NCBI GenBank assembly: GCA_038363925.1
Contig: JAQQWL010000006.1
Location: forward strand, 3,576,501-3,640,500
Source: Apiospora phragmitis
Taxonomy: Eukaryota; Ascomycota; Sordariomycetes; Amphisphaeriales; Apiosporaceae
Length of the DNA: 64,000 bases
Reading direction: 5' to 3'
Each line of letters begins with the position of its first letter. Positions within the stretch are counted from its first letter, which is position 1. The notes under the pieces were generated by a model that saw only the letters and a list, made by a program, of their open reading frames with translations, was not told the DNA's origin and did no database searches. This document shows, in pieces, positions 32,975-45,900 of this stretch. A program made the position numbers and the translations under genes.

Positions 32975-35900
32975 TGCGTTTGAGATTCAAAGGCCCGAAA
33001 GCCAAAGGATGAAACCCAAATTGAGTGACAGACAGGCAGGTCGATCGATGCCTACCAACTTTACCTACTGTAACCTGCTAAGCGTAAGGACAACCTTCTC
33101 TACTTTTTTTTTGCGTGATGCTATGCTTCCTGACCCTGTCGGTCGCTGCTGTGGACTTGTGTCTGGGATCTGCTTGCTCCAGGGTTGATTGTGGAAGGAT
33201 GTAATGTAATAATCAACGTATAGTCGTATCCGATTTTCTGTTTTGGTTTTTTTTCCCTCTTCCCTTTATTTGTTCTGTTCTCTCTCTCTGTTTCCCCTGG
33301 ACTCGTTGCTGGACCCGACAGAACCCGGTGGGTATGTAGGTACTAGCAACAGCCTGACAGTGTGCAGTGCGCAGCCAGCAGCGTGTCGGTATGGATTGGA
33401 TGGATGGGCGGTTGATTCCACAGGCCTGTTGAATCGTTTCGCTTCGGTAGAGGAGTTGCCGCTGACTGTTGTATGGATGCGGATGGGGGGCACAAGTCTG
33501 GTAATCAATCCCTTCTGTCCACTTTTTTGATTAGCAGAAACGCTGGGTTTGAACGTAGGACAGTTGGTAGTGGTAGTGCCCCTGATTTAAAATCCGCCCA
33601 GTGCCTCTTAGTTGAGGATTGGGTGCAGACCATTCATTAAGCCCAGCCCAGCAGATCCAGCGTGCTTCGAACAGTTGAATGGGCAATCAAGAAGACGCAT
33701 ACACCTACGACGCGGACGAACTGAGTTTACACTGCCCGAGATGGGGGAAATTGCATGGAAGTTTGCAAATCCGTCTCGCAACAGTCCGACGATGCCCAAT
33801 CTGCAAATAGCAGTAGGCTCTACTGAACTATAGATTCTGCTACTTCTTATGTCGTGCCGTGGTTCGCGACTGCAGATACCCGAGCCAGCAGAAGAAATAT
33901 GGTGGCTCGATACAGTGCAATGCCTACTTGACTTGCTGGCCTGCTTCCAACTCCTCACTAAGTTGATACTTCCAAGTTAAGCGCGAAAGAGAGGCGGGGA
34001 AAAAGTGACAGAATGAGGGGGCTGGTAGACAGACAGGATTGACGGGCCACGCTCCCAGACACAAACATTGGAACATGACGACAATGGTTGGGCCCCTGGT
34101 CAACAAGTGGCAGGCATGAAACTTGACGACTTGCTTGCAAGGTGCCGGGTGTGCCTCGCTCAAAAGGAACGAGACCTGCATTTATTAGCAATCAACTCGC
34201 GCATCTCGTCTTGCATGCTACAATAAGACACACGCAGGGCACACTAGAACATTGGCAACAAGCAACATTGGTTTCTTTCGTCCCAGAAAGATCTCGAATT
34301 GGTGGTCCAATTCAGAAAAGACTGGATGGAGATTTCCCCCCCGGTGCGGGACAAGTAATCCATGATCGGATTGTTCAAATAAATAGGTTCTTCATCGGCC
34401 TTCCGCCTTCATCTCCCTCTCTGTTAGTGCAACCCGACATGGCTTGGTTTCCATGCGGTGGTTTGCCCCCTGTTCTATTATGACGAACATGTACAACATG
34501 CTATGGGTGGAACAAAAGCTGAGGATAGAGAAACAATCCATTGCGCGAGAGCACCCAAGAAACAGTTGTGTGTCATCTGTCTTCTGGTCTGTCATCGTCT
34601 CGCACAGACGATGTCTGTGGACAGTCGCAATTGTCTATGTACAGAAGATAGGAGGAGGCCCTACTAGGCGTGTTTGCCTTTCATTTTTCCTTCCTGAGAA
34701 AGTCGCACGATGAGCCAATCCAAGCGCAACAACGCTCTTATCAGGTACTTAGCATCTGCAAAAGCACCCTTCACAGTAGCAGGTAGGTAAGTACCACGGA
34801 TTGGTCGCCTTTCCAATACAATCTCCTAGTTGACAATCAGCGTTGTGTACGCATACCTTGCTGTAGGAGGGATTCCTATTGTGAATGTAACGGAGACATG
34901 CTGGCATTCTCGTTCAGTTGCTCAAATCTTCGATCTTGGAGGAGACGTTGCAAAATGAGGGGAGGTGGGGTAAAACCGGTGACGGATGAACCCACGGTGG
35001 GCCAGAAACGGACCGGTTTGGCGGTAATGGACAGGAACAGGAAGAGGCACGAGGTCTAGGTTGGTCTAGTAGATGCCGAGACGTGGACCAAGTGCATCAT
35101 CTCTCAGCTCAGCACTCAGCCTGCTGTGATTTTCTACTTAACATAACTAGGTTATGTGTGCCAGCCAGCACTTGTACACGTGTATCATTATGCATGTTAT
35201 TTGGTGGTTAGATGCCACCATTCCAGGAAACTGGGTTGGAGGGCACGGATTACCTTGCTATTTAACCTTACCAGATTGTGGCTAGAGCTTGGCTTCCATG
35301 ATTTCCCATGAAACAGTTTTAAATGGCATATTCTCTCTCCCCCCAATCTGCCAATCTCATTATTATGGGTGGGGCCCATCTACCTTATTTCCTGAAGCTC
35401 CTCTCAATTGAAACGGCGGAGATAACACCGCACCTATGCGGGTTATATAGTAGTAGCTGGCGACAGTATCGAACAAAATAATGCTCTGTGTAAGCTGCAA
35501 CACAATGCACGTGAGTATGTGAAAGTATTGCATTACCAGTCTTTGCTGTATCTGGTATAGTCACATCTCAGCAACGAGCAACATCAGCTCTATATGAGTC
35601 TAGCAAAGAGCCAGGGATATGCAGTACCAAAGCCTTCTGTCTTAGCAGTCAGATCTCATCATTCGCTAATCTCGACTCATGATGTGCAGGACAAGACGGC
35701 TTCAGCCCAGCCCCCCTTATCCAGGTGGCCTACATAGAACTTGTCACCAGTCCCGGAAATGTATCCGCTGCCGGCGTATCACAAGAGTGACCACTGTGTG
35801 CTTCCTTGCCTCATGTCAAGAAAGTACAGCTGGGGAGGGTCCTCAAACTGATTCGCACGGAGGTGCACTTCATCATACTATAATTGAACTGTATCCCAGG

Positions 35901-37822
35901 GCCTGGATAGGTGGTTGATAGCCCTGAAATGTGCTCGCCAGGAAGCTGTGGAGTGTTCATACGCATGTAGGACGGATTCAAGACCCTGTAGACGCTATGG
36001 GGACCAGAGCCTGGTGTCGTAGGATACCTACTTGACTGAGTGAAGATGGAATAGATAGAATAACTAGCAAGTTCAGACTGCCTCTTAGCCTCTTGTCGAG
36101 ATAATATTCAAGCCTGGGCTTGGTGTGCATACTCTACGGTGATTTACATCAGGGCAAGCCATACGTCATAGGTTCGCACACCATGCCCTATCATAGAGGA
36201 TGAACCAATATTGGGACAAATCTAGCATAAGCAATGTTATCAATATGGAGCACAAGTAGTTGTTAAGGGGATATCTCAATATCTGATTATCATGCATAGC
36301 CAGTTTGACGTTCTGTGGCTGTCTGCCGAGCGTCTCAAGACACCATCAACTCTCTCAGCTGACACAAAGGTCAATGGTCATGGAGTTACCATACATACCC
36401 TACCCTGTCGGACGCAGAATCAATGTGCTCGCAACGACTTCCGTAACCCTGAAGGATTCCGAGTTTATCATATCGGTCCAAGCTTGCAATCCAATCCTGC
36501 ATATGCGTTCAGTTCTCTGCGGGACTGTCAAAATAACACTCGCATCCATGGTCTAGTAGAAAGGCTTTGGTATCCGGAGACCTCGCGCTCGTATTCCATG
36601 TGCTGTTTATCCAAGTTAGCCGTGAAACCACCCCCAGAATATCATGTTGAATGCGAGTAATATTCGTATTGCACACGATATCTCAGTCATCGTTGGTCAT
36701 GCGCAGGTCCTCCGGGAACACACTATGTGACTTGATATTCTATGGCAACCAGTTACAGTCAAATGCTCTCCCTGTGTCCACAGAGGCAGACCGCCACGGC
36801 TTCAGTCTTCCCATGCTAATTATGAAAAGCAGGGTTCTGAAATGGGTTTCTAGACCTTCATCATATGTTCAGCTGGATAGCAGTGAAACAGTATCGGTTC
36901 ATGAAACCGGCGCAGGCACCCTAAGTCTGGGTGTGTAAACAGTAAAAGGGAAGGTAGTTTCTGTCACTTGATCAAACATACGCAAGAATTTGCCCTTAAG
37001 GGGGAGAGCGTGGATATTGAACGATGACAGACGTCAAGTTGACTTCGTGTCCCTTCTCTTGCATTCAACATGCTTGCTGAAACATGATTTCTCCGGGTGT
37101 GGCCATATGGAGCAAGCAGTCCTTCCCTGACTGCGGCCAACACAGCAAATTGACTCTTCATGTCTGTCTGCCGATGACTCATCCAACAAATGTTCGGGCA
37201 AATATCTACAGACAGATCACGTAGCTTACTGTAAACCCTTGAAATGGTTGCATACAGGCTTACAATACATTCGCGGGCTTCATGGTCTATCAGGACCATA
37301 TTCCGAACATGGTCAGATAGTTTGTCAAGGTATCAATGGAAGGTGGTATACAGGCTCTCAACACTACGAAGTGACTCTGATATAGACAAATAGTATGTGG
37401 CTACTACCCCGGTCCGTTGATCGATCACCTCTCAGGAAAGACATCCACCAAATAGGGCAATATACAATAGAACGAAAATCAAGTGTGTTAATGATGAGAC
37501 CCATTTGGGTATGTAAACAGTGACAGAGCTTCATATTTTCGAAGCCCCTGAGCTCTGTATATCTAATATTGCAATATCTTGTAGCACAGAGCCCTTCAGG
37601 CACTAGATGTACTGGTATCTAATCGCGGACGCACGGTATATGAATTTGTATACGAATCTTGAACTACATGCTCACAGCTCATGGTTATTAATGCTAAGAG
37701 TCTTAAAACCCGATATTCCCTTCCACGGCATTAGTTACTCAGTACCATAGTTCCACAGCTACAAGAGCTGTTATAGAGGAAGCCATCATGGAATGCCTCT
37801 GATGCTGCCACGCCTCTTATGC
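32975..37822. other. gene-poor stretch of 4.8 kb
   Basis: Contains the Kin1 promoter at its left end and the 3' flank of the CIA30-domain gene at its right end. Open frames (the largest about 120 codons, for example 36292-36660) show no domain, no signal peptide and no consistent codon pattern. From about 35.4 to 37.8 kb base composition is more AT-rich than the coding parts. I see no intact transposon, terminal repeat or RNA gene. Confidence 0.5.
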
Positions 37823-38875
37823 TCATTTGAATAGCCCACACATCCAAGCCAGCCATGATTTTGGCTCAGACCGCACACCATCACCACCCTTCTCCGGATA
37901 GCCGGTGCTGGAAGAGGAGGAGGCAATAGACGTAGGCCGCGCAGCATTACGAGAGGCTTCCTTAAAGGCCGCTATGTATGCGACCTCCAACCGAAAGGCA
38001 CCTTCCTGCTCCCCGAAGAAGCTAGAAGGGAAAATATGAGCCGATTTGGTTTCCATCTAATGCAGTGGGACAGAGGCGGAGGCCTAGGAGGAGTCTAAGA
38101 CAGGGGCTAGCAAGAGCGACTTACCTGCGCATCATCAAGCTGATCCTCCGCACGTTCGCCAGATCCAGCTCCGGGGCATCCAGCTTCGGCTTGCCGCGGT
38201 ACGTGGGCTTGAAGTCGCTCCAGGGGACATACAGCTCCCGATCCTCGCTATCATCATCGCCGTCGCCGTCCTTGGGCGAGATGAAGTCGTACTCCCAGCT
38301 GACGGTGCTCTGGTCGCGGCCGTCGGGCCGCTTGGGCAGCACCTCGTCCTTGAGCGTCAGCGTGTACTTCTTGCCGTCGCCGCCCGCCCGCAGCACCCGG
38401 AGCCGCAGGCCGTCGTACGCCGACACGTCCCAGGGCCCTGCCGGCGGCGGCGGCGGCGGCTCGTGTGCGCCGTCGTCGTCGACGGTCCGCTGCGAGGCGA
38501 ACCCGGCCCCGCCCAGCGCCGTGATGTCCAGCGTGCCGCGGAACACGGCCTTGTCGGCGCCGGCCGGGCAGTCGAGATAGGACTGGCTCTTGCCGCCCCG
38601 GACGCGGTCATCGGAGGCGGTCCAGGCCTCGGCGGTCCATGGGCTAATCCCCGGGAAATGACGGTGATGGGTCAGTGCATTCTTGTTACTAGGTGATGCG
38701 TGTGTCGAACAGACAATAATAACAACAACATCACGCGCAGCCGTGATAGGCCAATGCGTTGGGCGGCAGTGCAGTGCAGTGGTGCGACCTCGGAAAGAAA
38801 GTGGGACATAACTCACGCATCGCCGCCAAATAGGAACAGACAATTCTCGTCTGTGGTCATGGTCACGTTGCTCAT
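37823..38875 (-). CDS. CIA30-domain protein (complex I intermediate-associated protein 30 family)
   Basis: Three exons: 38875-38817, 38643-38125 and 38021-37823 (introns 173 and 103 nt); 258 residues. The family signature is seen after splicing: FGGDAPWTAEAWTASDDRV, RGGKSQSYL, YDGLRLRVLRAGGDGK, ELYVPWSDFKPTYRG and ISLMMRSFFGEQEGAF. The fold is a galactose-binding-like beta sandwich. True CIA30 (NDUFAF1) is a mitochondrial chaperone for complex I assembly, but this protein starts MSNVTMTTDENCLFLFGG with no targeting sequence, so it may be the short, probably non-mitochondrial CIA30-domain paralogue found in many ascomycetes; its role is not known. The Asp/Gly/Pro-rich loops (residues about 80-95) are longer than usual. 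It is isolated, with several kilobases of gene-free DNA on both sides. Confidence 0.87.
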
Positions 38876-41800
38876 CACGGACGGGATTGAGCGACGTCAG
38901 AGTCTCGGAGTCCGAGCCCAAGGTTGGGGGTTAGAGTGGTGATCAGCGATCAGAAGGCGGGCTGGGGAGTAGTAGCTAGACTGCTTTCATAGCCTCAGTT
39001 GGCCCTTTCTTTTCGCGTGTATGTTTCTATTCTTGTCGTTTGGTGTCTGACTTTATTAGGAAAGGTTCCCTGGTCCGTCAGTCCATCAATCACAGATCAA
39101 ATGCGGTGCTGTGCAGCCCGGGGAATACCGTAAGAAAAAATGGATCAAAATGCATTACATCATTTTCATTTTCAGCCCTACAGAAGATAATGCAACAGAA
39201 CATACAGAAACACTTCTCGATGCGTGAGAGATTCTTTTTTTACACCGCACCCAACCCATCTGAGCCTGTAATTCCTCCAATTGAATTCGAGAGTGCGCCT
39301 ACTCGCCATTTATGAAGGGTTTTGCGTTAATTGCCTACACTACCATCCCTTTTGGTTGTGTCGAGTCACCAGGCAAGGTCTCATGTATAGAATGTTATGT
39401 CCCCTTTCGGTCTCGCGCCTTGGCGGTTGCGCTTAGAGATACTCTTTCTCGTGCTAGAGGGACGACCAGGTAGGGTTGGCTGTGGATAGACACCAGACGT
39501 CCTCACTTTTGCTGCGTTAACTGGGTGCCTGCGAGTGGCGCGATATACGATCCTCGGATCGCAACAAAAAGCGACTCTCGCTTCTTGCTTTGTCTAATGT
39601 TCGGGGTTCCCACCAAGCGAGCAGGTATGGCTACTCGGACAAGCAATTAATCCATTAGTTTAGCGATTTTCGCTTCTTGCTCGCTACACCTTCCAGAAGC
39701 ATTCCGTAGAGGCGCAAACGCACGCCATGGCGGCCGACAATAGAGAGGCCGCGGCATACTTAGTCCTGAGCTATGATGAGGTTCGTTGAAAGTCTGCCCT
39801 GAAGACTGCCATCGGTTCCTTCCTAGCACAGCGGTGTCCATCGCCAGTCGCCGGCCGATCAATCCAGTCAGGTACAGTAAGTACGTAACCCACAGCCTGC
39901 GTGCCCCTTTCCGGACGCAAGACATTGCTCTCCATGGTAAGGAGCTGTGCATGGGTTAGGGTGATGGAACGATCGTCCATGGGCTCATTAGAACCAGATC
40001 GCTAACGGGGCTCAGACCGGGCTCCTGACCAGGCACGCACATTAATTCTGCACACACGTACTTTTCGACCCGAAATAGCACCAAAGAAAGAAAAAAGAAA
40101 TCATATATGGGTCGGGTCATATGATTCAGGTTGAACGGGGTCCAAGATCCATTTTCCTGTACGGAGTAAGAAACTTTTATCAACAAGGGCCAAGAGGCCC
40201 TACGGGCTGGCTGCGTGTATGTCCGGTTATCGTATGTGCTGTGCCGCACGAAGTTACCACGTTGGGCTGTAGCGTTGTATTGTAGATCTCGGAGCTGAGG
40301 TTGAGGAGGGAGAGGGGCTTTTCCGGGAATCGCCTGTGCCGAATTCCTGTAGGTATTTTGTTGGCAAACCAGTTCTCTTCTCTATCACATAGTCACTACC
40401 GCGTGCGCCGCGGTCTGAAGGAATTAGCCTTGCACATCTCATTTCGCAATTGTATATTCTCAGGCGAATCATGGTACCACGAGCCGTGGCAGACAAGTCC
40501 TACGATCCAGCATTTGAATCCTACACGGCAGCCCGGTAGGCTTAGTCCTTGGTGGGCAGGCGGGGGCTTGGCAAAAGGGGACAGGGGACAGGGGTCGTCA
40601 GAGTCACCAATGGGGAAGAAGAACATTGAAGGAGTAGGGAAAGTCGCCGAGGAGTTCGAGTTCGGTCGTGCCAAGATGCTAGAAACTTTAGCTATCAGAT
40701 GGATCTTGCGGGTTTCGCTTATTATTTTCCAGTTCCGTCCCATCGGCGCGTGGGGCGTTGGTAGCCCAGCCCAGCCCAGCCAGTACAAGGTTGTTGTTGT
40801 TATTGTACATACATAGTAGTAGTAGTAGTAGTAGTAGTAGTAGGTGTTTTATTTCCCAATGTGCGGTGGATGGATGGGCTTGTTTGTCCTTACGAGCCAG
40901 CCGTCCGTAGGGCTTGGCCAAGCTTCTTACGGCGTATGCCATGACGCCGAGCGAAACTGGCCCTAATCTGTCGCCTAGGCTTTTAGTTAGTCGGCCTTCT
41001 CCCGTCCCCCGTGTTTCTGTTTGGTCCCAAACAAACTCCCAACTGCCGCTAGAGGGGGAGAAAACACGGGATGGTGACGAAGTGCTGGGCCAGCCAACTC
41101 CTTGCTACTGGCTGGTTGGTACCTTTGGGGTTGCGGGCAAGACATATACACAGCCAATACACCCACACCACCCACCCCCACACACACAAGCGCGCGGACA
41201 TACGCACATCTTATACGCACACGTGGACACAGTCTCTCTTGCATGGCCCTTGGGAAGAGGAGTCGCGGATCTCGGTGCTGCTGCGCCTCATTTGGAACCT
41301 CTCGCAGCACCTTGGGCTCCTGACTGGCTCGCCTATACTGCGAAGGACCCACGAGCACTAGGTTCAAAGGACGTGACATACAGTAGGAAGGGCACATCAC
41401 AGCCGAATTACATCTCAGATCGCCTTGCGGCCTGGTCGGCCTGTCTTGTTGCCTAGTTGCAAGGTGGGCCATTGCCGTCCGTCTCCGGGCCACACCTCTC
41501 GGGCTTAGATCAAATAGAGCCAGTCCACTAACATGTACTTACCACTACCCACATCCTGGAGCTAACACAGTAAGCTAGCGAGCAAGATCAGAGATAGCCT
41601 CTATCCGAGGTACGTAGATGGAGGGATACGGAAGAGGGACACCGGGGCATGAAGATCAAGGAATAGCAATAGATCAGATCGGTGCCATGAGTGAGTATAA
41701 AGATATGTTCAACGAGAAAGCCTCCTAACAGGAAGAACGATATAAGCTAAAATAAAACATCCAATGAGTTTTGTGAAAATGCCTCCAGAATTCGCCTTGC

Positions 41801-42017
41801 TTGCCCGTCGATGTCCCTTTCATCCAGAAAGTCATCTGGGCTTCCCAATCCCTATATCATGCAGAAAACAATTGCGCCTCCAGCGCCTGTACCAGTAGTA
41901 GAGATCAAAAGGGAACAGTGTAATACATCAAGTCATGCTCGCGTGAGAACGCCCTCCACGTCTAATTCTTTGCAGCTTTTGGTTCTTCCTCCCTCTTCTC
42001 CCCACTCCCCTTCCCTC
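38876..42017. other. gene-poor stretch of 3.1 kb
   Basis: Holds the CIA30-domain promoter on the left and the bZIP 3' flank on the right. It includes a (TAG)10 microsatellite (40814-40843), one TACGGAGTA copy (40160-40168) and a CA-rich tract at 41160-41185. Two overlapping open frames of 170-180 codons at 40301-40816 and 40914-41456 look random. No RNA gene is evident. Confidence 0.5.
40814..40843. repeat. (TAG)10 microsatellite
   Basis: Ten perfect tandem TAG units, in non-coding DNA; a useful polymorphic marker candidate. Confidence 0.9.
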
Positions 42018-42992
42018 TCAGTGTTGAGGCATCCCAGGTGAGCCTGGCATAGAGAGGGGTGTGGTTGGGTAGTCGTAACCCGCATCCGAGCAGTTGGTCG
42101 AGTGTTCGAAGGAATGGGAAAGTGGTGGTGTCTGGAACAAACAACACGAACGCCCGATCAGCTACGTGGTTCTCGGTGCAACAAAGCAGGAAGACGGCGC
42201 AATTCATGGTGATGACTCACATGAGGGTTGGAGTTGTCGTAATGACCAGGGACTTCCATGGAGGGCACGTAGCCGTAGTTCATGGAAGGATATAAGGACT
42301 CCTCTCCGGGGTAGCTCTCCCTCTTGATAGCGTCGCTGAAGTGGGTCATGGACGGTAGTGTGCACGGCACCGTCGTGGCCATGTAGCTGGAGTAGCCCTC
42401 GGCTGTGGTGATGGGCGCGTACGGCGCGGCCGTGCCGTAGGGCGGTAGCATCATCTCTTCCGGGGGAGGAGGGTAGTTGGAGTAAGTCATGTACGGGGGC
42501 GTGTGCGACCGCTCCCGCTCATCATACGAAGGCGGGAACAGGAGGTCATTGTCGTCGGGATGCATGGGTGGTGTGAACTGCGGCCCGGGCTGGGCTGCCT
42601 TGTGCGGGGCGGCGTTGGACCTTGAGTTCTTGCTTTGCTTCTTGGTCGTCCTGCTGGGAGTTTGCGATTGCTTCTCGGAGCCGGTGGAGGAGCCATCAGA
42701 GGTGCCGGCCCTTCTCTCGAGGTCTTCCAGGCGTCTCTTGAGCTTCTTCCCTGCACAGGAGGTTAGACGCGGCCGGTTGTGGGGGACTTATACATATATG
42801 AATCGAAGGCTACATACTGTAGTTGCGCTGGGCAATTCGGTTCTGTATCCGCCTGCGCTCGGCAAGATCTGAAATCTTGGTCCAGTCTTCGTCCGGGTTG
42901 GCGGAGGGAGAGAAGGCGCTGCTTGTGCCCTGAGCCGAGTACTGCCTGGGTGCTGTAACAGCCCCATATGCTGGATATTGTGATTGGGACAT
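42018..42992 (-). CDS. small bZIP transcription factor with NxxAQxxxR basic region
   Basis: Three exons: 42992-42818, 42750-42221 and 42131-42018 (introns 67 and 89 nt); 272 residues. The basic region DLAERRRIQNRIAQRNYRKK lies at about residues 42-61, and the first intron splits the codon of its conserved Arg59. The zipper is very short: after KLKRRLEDLERRAG the chain turns Ser/Thr-rich, leaving about two heptads. The rest is Pro/Tyr/Ser-rich (YSNYPPPPEEMMLPPYG), like an activation region, and ends PLSMPGSPGMPQH. This family of filamentous-fungal bZIP factors is linked to stress, development or secondary metabolism in some species; the target genes here are unknown. The frame is intact. It sits in a gene desert: 3 kb downstream and 15.6 kb upstream without a gene, which suggests complex regulation. 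Confidence 0.88.
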
Positions 42993-45900
42993 GGTGTACA
43001 TGAGTCGAGCTTGTCGAGGAAGGTGTTGGAAGTGAAAGCCAACGTTCCAAGTCAACAGCTGTGAAATATATAGTATATATAGAGAGACAACCTAGTGTTT
43101 GGTCTGGTACTAGACGTGGGACTCTTGGAAGAAGTTGGATATCAACAGCAGGACAATGATGTGGAGGGGAAAGAGGCTCTACATATACTGACTGACTGAG
43201 CCGGAGCAGCTTCCTTCAGCCATGAGCCATGATGAAGGCCGATGCAGATTCGAAGGGTGCAAAGACCCCTGCTGCTACAAGTGCATCCATGCGGTACGTC
43301 GCCAGAGAAGATACGTACTGTACCTGCTCTGGAGCAAGGCACACACTCTCTCGAACCCATGCCCCTACCACCAACACAGCTCAAGTACACACAGACATAC
43401 GCAGTACAGTCACACAGGACTCAAAAGGTCCCAAATGCCAGCCCGCCTTTTCGGGGGCAGCTACTGCAACGTTAAGGTGGTCCCAAGAAGGGCGCCTCGC
43501 AAACAGGCTGCATGGGTGAGGGGACCAGGGTGGTGGTGCGCACACAAGCAAGTACCCCCAGTAGCGAGGTACACCCCCCTTGTAGCGAAGTATTTAGGCC
43601 ACTTTCTCCGAAGTACCCTGGAGAATACGCTCGTAAAAAGCACCATCTAAAGCGGCGAGGTGCCTTAGTTTCCCCATTCTGAACTCCAAAGATACGTACC
43701 TACACCGCAAGCCCCCCCTGGTCCCTGTGTCCCGCCTGGGTGGGCTCATAAGGCTAGGTATCTGGATGCTGGATGCCTGCGCCGTATCTATCGAATTGCT
43801 CCCATCCCATCCCACGGTGCGTACGTGCCTTAGTATAGAAACCCGTCTTAACCCTATCCGGAAGTTTTGCTCGAGCGGGACTGGAGTTGTCTCCAGCTAG
43901 CTGAACCAGACTCCAGAGAGCCCCCCCTCACACATTTCTTATTCGCAAGGCTCATCGACGACGACGGAGACAATGGGCAGGCATTGTCGTTTACACGGCC
44001 AATGGCAGCAGGAGTTTGGATCTCGCGGCCTCAGGATGATCCAGTTCTTTGAACGTCGCATCCATATCGCGATGGATCCCCCAGAATAGGCAATCGGCGA
44101 GCTAATTTACACTGCCCTGCCCAAAACACATACGTTATCATGATGAGAGAGGATATCTCCCGTACAGGTATCATCTCGAGAGGGGCCCGCAACCAAACTC
44201 GTTGATCGGGGCGCGATTGGAATTGGGAGGGGCGCGGGAGAGTATCGTTCGTCCCATATACTGATTGACTATTGAATTCCATCTGTTCCTCTGCCCGCAT
44301 AATCTGTGAAGTAAGAGTTCTCTTCTAGAATGAATGTCTGACAGACAGGAGCCGCGCGACGACATGATTCCCCAGCTGCCGGCTGACCGTTGACTTACTT
44401 GACCATTGGGTTGATTGCTGTTTTCTCGAAGACGGGAGCACAGAACTTTCGTATGGGCAGTTCAGTTGCCCCGTCAAGAACAGCACCCCCCAGACCTCCT
44501 GTCTCACTTTGCAATGCGCTTGGGAAGTTGTGTGGCCTATTTTTGGTAGAGTTCTTACAAAGCGCACTTGAGGGGCCAGCGGGGATTCTCATTTCGATTG
44601 GGGAGCTGCTCTAGGACTAGACCATAAGGCTGGCAAATCGGACCGCATACATCCATACATCCCTCCCAGTCAACACACCAGATAGCCTGTTGAACATGGA
44701 CATGGACGGGACCGCCTTTCTTCAGCGGGAGAGGTCCCAGTTTCCAGTCCCGATTGTGAGGTAGGGGTGGACAGTGCGGTTAAAGTCCACGTTCTCCAGG
44801 GATCTGTACTGCCTCTGTTTTAGCGCATCCATCCAACCTGTGTGGCCGGGATCTAGAACTGAGATAAGTTGAGTACACAATAACATTCCTTACTCAGAGT
44901 TTCTTGGTGCAGCTGGCACGGTGCAAGACTGGCTTTTCAAATCCAAGGCCTTGAAACAACTTGATTGGTCAGCCACCCTGGATTTCCACTGTCGCTCTCG
45001 CATTTGACCCACTGCAGCACTGCCAGTTGTCCCGAAGAAGTTGGTTTCTCAAGATACGACGGGGCAGTCTGGGTGGTATTAATTTCGAAGGCGTCTCCGT
45101 GATATGGACTGCACCTTATTCAGCACCCATCCCAGATCCAAATAGAATACATAAGGTACCCTGAGATGTAACCTTACCTACAGCGGGCGAGAGTTGCATG
45201 CGTTCGCAGGCGACCGGTGTTCCGGCGTGCCTCGGCGGGCGCCAAGCCTGCCCACCACCTCGCCTGCGCCAGCCAACATTCCAAACAGTCGAAACCCCTT
45301 TTGGCCTTCATTCGCCTTCACCTAGGTTATATTTACACATCATCATATGGATGCATAAATTAGGTTTACATTGGGCGCTTCCTGCTATTCAGGCAGCTGT
45401 TATTGCAGTGCATTATATGTTATCAATATATGTGTGTAGTTGCGACATCTTGGCTAAAACACAAGCAGGTTTATTGATTCAGCCTTGCAATAAAATGAAG
45501 TAAATACCCGTATACTTGGACGACCGGTAAGGAGCCGCTTCAATCAATAGGAGTCGAGTTGGGCTAGAGGCCCGCAGATAAACGATGGGATCACACAGGC
45601 GTTCGCTTCTGGGTAGCCACCGCGGCCTCTACGGCGGATAGCCCGACCCCATCAGTTCAAGCTAGCTTGCACTTGAGATTGATCATAGATTTGACAAGCT
45701 AAAACGTGCCTCTCTCGGTTGACGTCTATGGATGTATCCTTTTTCTGCCATCCGTGCCGGTCTAGACAGAATCCTCGTCCCATGGCTTTCCCCCTGGCAA
45801 CGCAAAGTTGGGAAGCCGTACACGAGCATGGCATTGAAAATCCAAAGCGTAGACCCCGGCCAGTAGCCAATAGCGGGATGCTTGAGCGTATTATTTCGTA

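Noticed and set aside
40301..41456. Two 170-180-codon open frames on the plus strand
   Set aside because: Contain microsatellite and CA-repeat translations, no conserved motif, and similar frames exist on the opposite strand.
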